Positions 1 through 5,109 of a DNA stretch of 5,109 nucleotides are shown here, one piece after another. A program made the position numbers and the translations under genes. This DNA is from JBILCM01 sp044353165 (lineage in GTDB: Bacteria; Bacillota; Bacilli; Paenibacillales; YIM-B00363). Location: the NCBI GenBank assembly GCA_044353165.1, contig JBILCM010000119.1:1-5109 (forward strand), given 5' to 3'. The first letter of the stretch is position 1. The number at the start of each line of letters is the position of its first letter. The notes under the pieces were generated by a model. That model made no database searches, had not been told where the DNA came from, and worked only from the letters and a program-made list of their open reading frames with translations.

Positions 1-396
1 TCCAGGGTAACTCTCGATGCGGATCGTGAAGATGTGTGTGTGGTGGAGGTCGCGATTACCGATGCTGCAGGTCGGGTTTCACCGCTTGCAAATCACCTTG
101 TTCAATTTTCTGTAAGCGGACCTGGGATGATCATTGGGACAGGGAACGGCAATCCGCTCAGCCACGAGAATGACAAAGTGCCGCAGCGTAAAGCGTATCA
201 TGGGTTGTGCCAGGTATTGGTGCAATCGACGGGGGAAGCCGGGGAGATCATCCTAACGGCCACTTCGGAAGGATTGCAAGCCGCGCACCTGAGCATGCAG
301 ACAACAGATGTGGGAGAGATCCCTCATGTTCCTTCGCTCCATATCAAAACGGCGGAAGAACAACGCACCAAGTATGACGCAGACAATGGAATTTAG
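1..396 (+). CDS. C-terminal fragment of a glycoside hydrolase family 2 enzyme (beta-galactosidase/beta-glucuronidase type)
   Basis: The reading frame is open from base 1 and ends at TAG 394-396, so only the last 131 residues of a longer protein are present. They form a beta-rich, Ig-like domain: alternating strands (VCVVEVAITDAAGR, HLVQFSVSGPG), then GMIIGTGNGNP, a charged 'HEND' segment, KAYHGLCQVLVQ, and GEIILTATSEGL. This pattern (V.F.V.G.G.I.G.GNG.P, then a G.I.L.A...GL strand) is characteristic of the C-terminal domains of many bacterial GH2 beta-galactosidases and related enzymes. The last 30 or so residues are a hydrophilic tail. The catalytic TIM barrel lies upstream, outside the window, so substrate specificity cannot be judged. 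A sulfatase starts 20 bases downstream with its own ribosome binding site, suggesting one operon for sulfated glycan or glycoside breakdown. Family assignment rests on this one domain; another glycosidase sharing it is possible. Confidence 0.8.
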   Translation, partial: SRVTLDADREDVCVVEVAITDAAGRVSPLANHLVQFSVSGPGMIIGTGNGNPLSHENDKVPQRKAYHGLCQVLVQSTGEAGEIILTATSEGLQAAHLSMQTTDVGEIPHVPSLHIKTAEEQRTKYDADNGI

Positions 397-401
397 ACAT
401 T

Positions 402-407
402 GGGAGG
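402..407 (+). promoter_or_regulatory. Ribosome binding site that decides the sulfatase start
   Basis: GGGAGG is a strong Shine-Dalgarno sequence. It touches the ATG at 408 directly (no spacer), which is too close for normal initiation, but lies 9 bases before the in-frame TTG at 417. The site therefore favours TTG 417 as the start. Confidence 0.7.
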
Positions 408-416
408 ATGATTGAA

Positions 417-1871
417 TTGACAACGACGAGCAAACCGAACATTCTGATCTTTATGACGGATCAACAGCGATGGGACATGGCACCTCCTTATAACCGTGCG
501 ATCACACCACATTTGGATGTATTCTATAAGAATGCTGTATCGTTCACGCAGACGTATGGCCCATCCCCACACTGCTGTCCATCGCGAGCTACCTTCTTTA
601 CCGGATTATATCCTTCTCAACATGGCGTATGGAACAATGTGAATGTAGGTAATGGCTTGTCTCGCGGTTTGAAAAAAGGCGTAAGACTATGGAGCGATGA
701 CTTGTTTGATGCCGGTTATAAACTTTATTTGACGGGCAAATGGCATATTAGTGCGGAAGAAGGTCCTGAGGACCGCCATTGGATCGTGACGGATGGAGCT
801 AAGAAAGCTTCAGCAAAAAGCAGCGCGGCAGAGTGGAAATTATACAATCAGCAACCTACAGTGACAACGAAGGATATTCGTCAGACGGGCCAAATTCTTC
901 GCCCCGGTTATCCCCTGTTTGTGCAATATGGACATAACGAAAACCCCTATCGCGATGCAGATAAAGTGCAGAGTGCAATTCAAACGATTCAAGAACGTAA
1001 CGATGATGAGGGGCCATGGTGCCAATATGTCGGTACTTTAGGGCCGCACGATCCGTATTTTGTTCCGCAACGGTTCTTAGACATGTACAATATCGACGAT
1101 ATTCAGTTACCAGAAAATTTCAAGGATGCAATGCTTGACAAACCTGCGTTGTATCGCCGAACGAAAGCAAGGTTCGATCAACTTTCAGAAGAAGAACACC
1201 GCAAGTCCATTCTGCATTACTTGGCATTCTGCACGTATGAAGATGAGTTGTTTGGCATGATTCTTGAAGCCTTGGAGGAGAAAGGTCAGCGGGATAATAC
1301 CATTATCCTATTTACTTCGGATCATGGTGATTACATGGGTGAACATGGATTATGGACCAAAGGGTTGCCTTGTTTTCAATCCGCTTACCATGTCCCCATG
1401 CTCATTCAGTGGCCACAAGGTGCAGTCCAAACCGGAAGAACGGTGGAGCAATATGCGAGTTTGGCCGATGTGGGTCCCACCCTTCTTGAGATGGCCGGCG
1501 TGGAAGTCGAGCGGAACTTCGCCGGACGAAGCTTGGTGCCTTTCTTGAGGAATGAACAACCAGCCAACTGGCGTGACGCGATGTTTACCCAGTCCAATGG
1601 GAATGAACTGTACGGCATCCAACGTTCCGTAACGACGAAGGAATGGAAGTACGTCTACAATGGATTCGATTTCGATGAGTTGTATCATTTGAGTGAAGAT
1701 CCAGATGAGATGCACAACGTGATTGGTGATCCACAATATCAACCCATTGTTCAAGAATTGTGTACGCGCATGTGGCAATTCGCTTACGCGCATGATGATG
1801 TGTGCATCAATCCTTACATTATGGTTGGGCACGTCCCCTACGGACCAGGGGTTGCATTCCAAAACGAATAA
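417..1871 (+). CDS. Cys-type sulfatase (formylglycine-dependent, S1 family), cytoplasmic
   Basis: Probably hydrolyses a sulfate ester on a sugar or other small substrate. Numbered from TTG 417 the protein has 484 residues, a normal length for type I sulfatases. The N-terminal metal-binding segment is NILIFMTDQQRWD (D15, Q16). The signature C-x-P-S-R-x(4)-TG is CCPSRATFFTG at 53-63, with Cys53 the predicted formylglycine precursor. TGKWH (106-110), LGPHDPY (208-214), the second metal site TSDHGDYMGEHG (300-311) and Lys315 (WTKG) complete the alkaline phosphatase-like active site. No signal peptide or membrane segment is seen, so it should act in the cytoplasm. A formylglycine-generating or anSME-type enzyme must be supplied from elsewhere. 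The start is uncertain: ATG 408 would add three residues but sits directly on the ribosome binding site. It follows a GH2 glycosidase end by 20 bases and precedes a terminator, so it is probably the last gene of a glycan-use operon. The substrate cannot be told from sequence. Confidence 0.93.
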   Translation: MTTTSKPNILIFMTDQQRWDMAPPYNRAITPHLDVFYKNAVSFTQTYGPSPHCCPSRATFFTGLYPSQHGVWNNVNVGNGLSRGLKKGVRLWSDDLFDAGYKLYLTGKWHISAEEGPEDRHWIVTDGAKKASAKSSAAEWKLYNQQPTVTTKDIRQTGQILRPGYPLFVQYGHNENPYRDADKVQSAIQTIQERNDDEGPWCQYVGTLGPHDPYFVPQRFLDMYNIDDIQLPENFKDAMLDKPALYRRTKARFDQLSEEEHRKSILHYLAFCTYEDELFGMILEALEEKGQRDNTIILFTSDHGDYMGEHGLWTKGLPCFQSAYHVPMLIQWPQGAVQTGRTVEQYASLADVGPTLLEMAGVEVERNFAGRSLVPFLRNEQPANWRDAMFTQSNGNELYGIQRSVTTKEWKYVYNGFDFDELYHLSEDPDEMHNVIGDPQYQPIVQELCTRMWQFAYAHDDVCINPYIMVGHVPYGPGVAFQNE

Positions 1872-1896
1872 ACAATTGGACTTTGTGTTATTTCGT

Positions 1897-1930
1897 AGGC
1901 TCGCTTGATCATCCAAGCGAGCCTTTATTC
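1897..1930 (+). terminator. Rho-independent terminator after the sulfatase
   Basis: A perfect 11-bp stem, AGGCTCGCTTG (1897-1907) with CAAGCGAGCCT (1914-1924), encloses a 6-base loop and runs into a T-rich tract (TTTATTC). It starts 25 bases after the sulfatase stop and separates the glycan operon from the ppdK operon. Confidence 0.93.
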
Positions 1931-1936
1931 ATTGCA

Positions 1937-1951
1937 CGCCCAGCATGGGCG
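1937..1951. repeat. Small GC-rich hairpin downstream of the terminator
   Basis: CGCCC (1937-1941) pairs with GGGCG (1947-1951) around the loop AGCAT. Only a weak T run follows, so it could be a back-up terminator or a chance hairpin. It is the last GC-rich sequence before the AT-rich promoter region. Confidence 0.4.
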
Positions 1952-1990
1952 CCATCGTTTATGAAATATCAATAATCAGTCGTTATTTAA

Positions 1991-2007
1991 AATATTATAA
2001 TAATATT
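1991..2007. repeat. AT-rich inverted repeat upstream of the ppdK promoter
   Basis: AATATTA (1991-1997) and TAATATT (2001-2007) form a perfect 7-bp inverted repeat around TAA. The octamer AATATTAT at 1991-1998 recurs at 2016-2023, running into the larger palindrome. It could be an auxiliary operator or simply AT-rich promoter DNA; low base complexity makes such repeats easier to obtain by chance. Confidence 0.4.
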
Positions 2008-2035
2008 GCATCATAAATATTATTAATGATATCAT
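2006..2035 (+). promoter_or_regulatory. Probable sigma-A promoter for ppdK with extended -10
   Basis: A -35-like TTGCAT (2006-2011) is followed after 18 bases by TATCAT (2030-2035). The -10 is preceded by TGA (2027-2029), giving an extended -10 of the form TGnTATnnT. Transcription would begin near 2042, leaving a leader of about 45 bases before the GTG start. AT-rich DNA upstream could act as an UP element. An alternative -10, TATATT (2052-2057), has no convincing -35. This is a motif-based prediction. Confidence 0.55.
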
Positions 2036-2040
2036 TAATA
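2021..2040. promoter_or_regulatory. Perfect 20-bp palindrome, probable operator on the ppdK promoter
   Basis: Each half is TATTAATGAT; the right half is its exact reverse complement and symmetry stops at 2020/2041. It covers the predicted -10 element (2030-2035), so a dimeric protein bound here would block RNA polymerase. The obvious candidate is the CcpN-like regulator encoded just after ppdK. The centre, RTGHYAT-like ATGATAT, only partly fits the CcpN consensus as I recall it (TRTGHYATAYW; 8 of 11 positions), so the identity of the binding protein is an inference. Confidence 0.55.
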
Positions 2041-2072
2041 TACAGTTAACCTATATTTAGAATGACACAATT

Positions 2073-2080
2073 AAGGGGGA
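2073..2080 (+). promoter_or_regulatory. Ribosome binding site supporting the GTG start of ppdK
   Basis: AAGGGGGA ends 6 bases before GTG 2087. The reading frame from this GTG begins with the expected PPDK N-terminus, so the site fixes the start. Confidence 0.75.
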
Positions 2081-2086
2081 TTTGTT

Positions 2087-4771
2087 GTGAATAGGCAATG
2101 GATTCGTTTTTTTATCGAAGGGAATGCAACCATGCGAGAGTTGTTAGGAGGAAAGGGAGCAAATTTAGCCGAAATGACCGTCGCTGGACTCGATGTACCA
2201 CCTGGTTTTACCATAACTACGGATGCTTGTCGCGCATATTTTCTTTCTTCGCAACTTCCCGATGGATTGATTACGGAATTACATTCAGCGATCCAACAAC
2301 TTGAACAATTGAAGAACATGGGTTTTGGAAACAAACAAGCACCACTGCTTGTTTCAGTGCGTTCAGGTTCTGTTGATTCGATGCCGGGTATGATGGACAC
2401 GATTCTAAATTTGGGACTTAACGACGAAACAACGGAGGGACTTGCACAATTAACGAACAATCCGATATTTGCATACGATTGTTACCGCAGATTAATCCAG
2501 ATGTTTGGCAACGTGGTCATGGGGGTTGCTTCGTTTCATTTTGAACAACAACTTCATACCATTAAACGCCAACTTCGTATCACGAATGATCAGGACTTAT
2601 CTGCAGAAGCTTTACAACAGACAATTCAGGCATACAAGTGGGTCTATAAAAAACAAACAGGTCAAGAATTCCCGCAGGATGTTCATCAGCAATTGTTAGC
2701 AGCTGTAGAAGCTGTATTCCGATCATGGAACAATGAGCGAGCGAAGGTATACAGAAGAGCACATCGCATTTCAGACCATCAAGGGACAGCTGTGAATATT
2801 CAGGCGATGGTGTTTGGAAATTTGGGAGACGATTCCGGAACGGGTGTCGTATTCACAAGAAATCCTTCAACAGGCGAGAAGGTGTTGTACGGTGAGTATT
2901 TAACGAATGCTCAGGGTGAAGACGTTGTAGCCGGAATTCGCACACCTGAACCCATCGCAACATTATCAGAACGCATGCCGCAACTCTTTGACCAGCTTAA
3001 ACAGATGTGTCACTTACTCGAGATGCATTACAAGGATATGCAGGATATTGAGTTCACCGTGGAGCGGGGGAAGCTGTACCTCTTGCAAACACGCAATGGG
3101 AAGAGAACCGCGCAAGCAGCCGTCAGCATCGCCGTACAGCTTGTGAATGAAGGAATGATTCATACGAACGAAGCACTTAGGCGAATCGAGGTTTCGCACT
3201 TGGAGCAATTACTTCATACGGTAATTGATGACAGTCAGATGCTTCAGTTTCTTACAAAAGGTTTGCCGGCATCCCCAGGAGCCGCAGTTGGTGAAATTGT
3301 TTTTGATGCGGATACGGCTGTTGAATGGGAGAAACAGGGCCGCAGAACGATTCTTGTCCGGAATGAAACGACGCCTGAAGATATTCATGGCATTATTGCT
3401 TCCGCGGGAGTATTTACTTCTCGAGGTGGAATGACGAGTCATGCTGCGGTCGTTGCTCGGGGTATGGGAAAGCCTTGTGTTTGTGGATGCGAAGATATGC
3501 AGGTATCCATGGAGCAACGCAGTTTCAGTGTCAATGGGCAAAGCTTCAGACAAGGAGATGTTATAACCATCGACGGTGCTACTGGGCGTGTCTTTATGGG
3601 TGCAGCGCCATTAAAGCCACCACACATCTCAGAAGAAATGATGACAATACTTCACTGGGCAGACTCCGTGAAAAAAATGCGAGTCCTTGCCAATGCCGAC
3701 ACCCCCGAAGATGCGAGTAAGGCAAGAGAATGGGGAGCCGAAGGTATTGGATTGTGTCGCACAGAGCATATGTTTATGGCTAAGGAACGCTTACCCATCG
3801 TGCAGCGAATGATTCTATCAGAAACGGATAAGGAGAGGGATGAGGCCATTGCGCAGCTACTTCCGTTTCAACAGAGCGACTTTGAAGCGATCTTTCGAGC
3901 GATGGATGGATTACCGGTCACCATTCGACTTCTTGATCCGCCGCTTCATGAGTTTTTACCTTCATCAGAGGCAATGATCAAAGAATCGATCCATCTAGAA
4001 TATGCACAAGATCCTGATCTTGACCGTAAAAAAATGATTGCCAAACTACTACATAAGCTTAAACAGCTTCATGAATCGAACCCTATGATGGGACTTCGTG
4101 GTAGCCGACTTGGACTCTTATATCCCGGGATTTATCAAATGCAAAGCTTGGCTATTTGCCAAGCCATCCAAGCGGTTCGTCATGTGGGCGTTCAAGTCAT
4201 CCCGCTAGTCATGTTGCCGCTCATTGGCCATGTGAAAGAGTTGACAATGTTGCGGGGGATGATAGAAGAAACCGCAACAAAGGTGTTGGGTCCTCGCCAT
4301 GGCATTGAAATCGGCACCATGATTGAAGTGCCGCGTGCTGCCATAACTGCAAATCAAATTGCTGCGTGTGCGGATTTTTTCTCTTTTGGCACGAATGACT
4401 TGACACAGATGACGCTTGGTTATTCACGTGATGACGCGGAAGGTTCTTTCTTGAATCGGTATATGGATCTTGGATTGCTTCAAGAAAATCCATTCCAAGT
4501 GCTTGATGAAGATGGTGTTGGCGCATTAATTCATATGGCTGTAAAGTTAGGCACTGCTGTTCGATCCGACTTAAAGATGGGTGTTTGTGGTGAACACGGT
4601 GGCGACCATCACTCTATTCATTTTTGCCAAAAAATTGGACTGGATTATGTTTCTTGCTCTCCGTATCGGGTTCCCCTGGCTCGCATCAGTGCTGCGCAAG
4701 CCGTATTGCGAATGATGGATGAAGGGCTCGAACAAGTTTCACTTCACCAACCTCAATCTGAAGCGGTATAA
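2087..4771 (+). CDS. ppdK: Pyruvate, phosphate dikinase (PPDK)
   Basis: Interconverts ATP, Pi and pyruvate with AMP, PPi and phosphoenolpyruvate in the cytoplasm (EC 2.7.9.1). The 894 residues match the usual bacterial length of about 870-890. Residues 1-340 are the ATP-grasp domain: GGKGANL (K23), VSVRSGS (R92), SMPGMMDT (98-105), FGNLGDDSGTG (243-252), and E322, Q334 and R336 near its end. The swinging phosphohistidine domain (about 380-510) has GGMTSHAAV, with catalytic His452 and the regulatory Thr450 known from the family. The PEP/pyruvate barrel (about 520-880) shows R558 (LCRTEHMF), R614 (RLLDPPLHEF), metal ligands E747 (MIEVPR) and D771 (GTNDLTQ), and catalytic Cys834 (GVCGEHGGD). These positions fall within a few residues of those recalled for the Clostridium symbiosum enzyme. 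The start is GTG after a good ribosome binding site. Gluconeogenic use or reversible, PPi-dependent glycolysis are both possible. A CcpN-like regulator follows by 36 bases with no terminator between, so they are probably co-transcribed. Confidence 0.98.
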   Translation: MNRQWIRFFIEGNATMRELLGGKGANLAEMTVAGLDVPPGFTITTDACRAYFLSSQLPDGLITELHSAIQQLEQLKNMGFGNKQAPLLVSVRSGSVDSMPGMMDTILNLGLNDETTEGLAQLTNNPIFAYDCYRRLIQMFGNVVMGVASFHFEQQLHTIKRQLRITNDQDLSAEALQQTIQAYKWVYKKQTGQEFPQDVHQQLLAAVEAVFRSWNNERAKVYRRAHRISDHQGTAVNIQAMVFGNLGDDSGTGVVFTRNPSTGEKVLYGEYLTNAQGEDVVAGIRTPEPIATLSERMPQLFDQLKQMCHLLEMHYKDMQDIEFTVERGKLYLLQTRNGKRTAQAAVSIAVQLVNEGMIHTNEALRRIEVSHLEQLLHTVIDDSQMLQFLTKGLPASPGAAVGEIVFDADTAVEWEKQGRRTILVRNETTPEDIHGIIASAGVFTSRGGMTSHAAVVARGMGKPCVCGCEDMQVSMEQRSFSVNGQSFRQGDVITIDGATGRVFMGAAPLKPPHISEEMMTILHWADSVKKMRVLANADTPEDASKAREWGAEGIGLCRTEHMFMAKERLPIVQRMILSETDKERDEAIAQLLPFQQSDFEAIFRAMDGLPVTIRLLDPPLHEFLPSSEAMIKESIHLEYAQDPDLDRKKMIAKLLHKLKQLHESNPMMGLRGSRLGLLYPGIYQMQSLAICQAIQAVRHVGVQVIPLVMLPLIGHVKELTMLRGMIEETATKVLGPRHGIEIGTMIEVPRAAITANQIAACADFFSFGTNDLTQMTLGYSRDDAEGSFLNRYMDLGLLQENPFQVLDEDGVGALIHMAVKLGTAVRSDLKMGVCGEHGGDHHSIHFCQKIGLDYVSCSPYRVPLARISAAQAVLRMMDEGLEQVSLHQPQSEAV

Positions 4772-4793
4772 TAGATAAAATAACGTAATAATG

Positions 4794-4800
4794 AGGAGGG
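4794..4800 (+). promoter_or_regulatory. Strong ribosome binding site before the regulator, pointing at an ATC codon
   Basis: AGGAGGG is near-perfect. Its GGAGG core (4795-4799) is 8 bases before ATC 4808, 2 before CTG 4802, 14 before CTG 4814 and 38 before the first ATG (4838). By spacing, ATC 4808 is the best-placed start codon although it is not a standard one. Confidence 0.75.
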
Positions 4801-4807
4801 ACTGGCT

Positions 4808-5109
4808 ATCGAACTGACTGGCAGACAGAAGGACATCATGAAGCTTGTAAAACAACATCAGCCCATCACCGGGGATCAACTGTCAGAAATGATGGGCATC
4901 GCCAGACCGACGTTGCGTTCCGACCTTTCTTTGCTTGTTATGCTTGATTTTCTGGATGCGAAGCCGAAGGTAGGTTATTTCATCGGTCTCGCCGAGAATA
5001 ATGATGGCCGATTGGCAAGGTCATTGCAACAACTGTGTGTCAAAGAAGTCATGTCAATGCCGGTTATCGTTCGAGATACCACTACAGTCCACGATGCTGT
5101 AGTTACCTT
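4808..5109 (+). CDS. CcpN-like HTH-CBS transcriptional regulator, 3' end beyond the window
   Basis: The frame is open from 4784 to the window end. From ATC 4808 the visible 100 residues begin IELTGRQKDIMKLVKQ, then PITGDQLSEMMGIARPTLRSD (winged-helix DNA-binding region, about 5-60), a conserved-looking AKPKVGYF wing, a linker, and VKEVMSMPVIVRDTTTVHDAVVT, the start of a CBS domain (about 78 on). This order matches B. subtilis CcpN (YqzB), about 210 residues, a repressor of gluconeogenic genes (gapB, pckA) whose CBS domains sense adenine nucleotides. Here it probably controls ppdK, 36 bases upstream in the same apparent operon. A neighbouring ppsR/yqfL-type PPDK regulatory protein would be expected next but lies outside the window. 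The frame has no ATG, GTG or TTG between its upstream stop (4781-4783) and ATG 4838, and starting at 4838 would cut into the first helix of the DNA-binding domain. The start is therefore probably ATC 4808 or CTG 4802, or the base is an error for ATG. It may be a CcpN paralogue, so no symbol is given. Confidence 0.88.
   Translation, partial: MELTGRQKDIMKLVKQHQPITGDQLSEMMGIARPTLRSDLSLLVMLDFLDAKPKVGYFIGLAENNDGRLARSLQQLCVKEVMSMPVIVRDTTTVHDAVVT

Noticed and set aside
1350..1916. 188-codon open frame on the minus strand opposite the sulfatase, plus shorter ones at 840-1025 and 1406-1618
   Set aside because: They lie antisense to a sulfatase with full motifs, show no recognisable domain, and are best explained as shadow frames.
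1937..1951. Second hairpin considered as a full terminator
   Set aside because: The stem is only 5 bp and it lacks a proper T tract; listed only as a hairpin.
2042..2086. Riboswitch or T-box leader ahead of ppdK
   Set aside because: The predicted leader is about 45 bases, too short for known riboswitch classes, with no terminator-antiterminator pair or T-box motif.
2071..2460. 129-codon minus-strand frame covering the ppdK start and ribosome binding site
   Set aside because: It is antisense to conserved PPDK sequence, shows no family motif, and its far end overlaps the ppdK leader; a shadow frame is the simple explanation.
4221..4526. Minus-strand frames within ppdK (also 2580-2762, 3014-3208, 3209-3553, 3439-3627, 3652-3849)
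   Set aside because: All are opposite well-conserved PPDK coding sequence, low complexity in places, with no recognisable protein features.
4791..4817. Eight-codon frame beginning ATG 4791 and overlapping the regulator start, possible leader peptide or frameshifted start
   Set aside because: No ribosome binding site precedes this ATG, and the strong AGGAGGG lies inside it; making it the regulator start would need a frameshift. The ATC 4808 explanation is simpler.
1..5109. Mobile element, CRISPR array, toxin-antitoxin or phage-defence system
   Set aside because: No transposase, regular spaced repeats, attachment-site duplication or defence domains were seen; the window is ordinary metabolic genes.

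Overview
The window looks like chromosomal DNA from a Gram-positive member of the Firmicutes, most likely Bacillales (Paenibacillus-like or a relative; genus not determinable by eye). The grounds are strong GGAGG-type ribosome binding sites, apparent GTG and TTG starts, an AT-rich promoter region, and a pyruvate phosphate dikinase gene followed by a CcpN-type HTH-CBS repressor, a pairing typical of this group. Everything reads left to right on the + strand.

Region 1 (1-1871) is the tail of a carbohydrate-degradation operon. It holds the C-terminal 131 residues of what looks like a family 2 glycoside hydrolase, then after 20 bases a complete Cys-type sulfatase. The pair suggests breakdown of a sulfated glycan or glycoside in the cytoplasm, since the sulfatase has no export signal. 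A strong 11-bp hairpin terminator (1897-1930) closes this unit.

Region 2 (1872-2086) is a 215-base spacer. After the terminator comes a small GC hairpin (1937-1951), then a very AT-rich stretch. This carries an inverted repeat (1991-2007), a probable extended -10 promoter (2006-2035), and a perfect 20-bp palindrome (2021-2040) lying on the -10 element, a likely operator.

Region 3 (2087-5109) is a central-metabolism operon. A full-length pyruvate phosphate dikinase (894 aa, all catalytic residues visible) is followed after 36 bases by a CcpN-like regulator cut by the window edge. PPDK interconverts pyruvate and PEP; CcpN represses gluconeogenic genes in Bacillus subtilis. By family context the next gene outside the window may be the bifunctional PPDK regulatory kinase/phosphorylase (DUF299, ppsR/yqfL type), which would act on the Thr beside the catalytic His. 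The regulator gene has no ATG, GTG or TTG at its expected start: a well-placed ribosome binding site points at an ATC codon.

No mobile element, CRISPR array, tRNA or rRNA was seen, and no wholly new system. The points most worth checking are the palindrome on the ppdK promoter and the non-standard start of the regulator.
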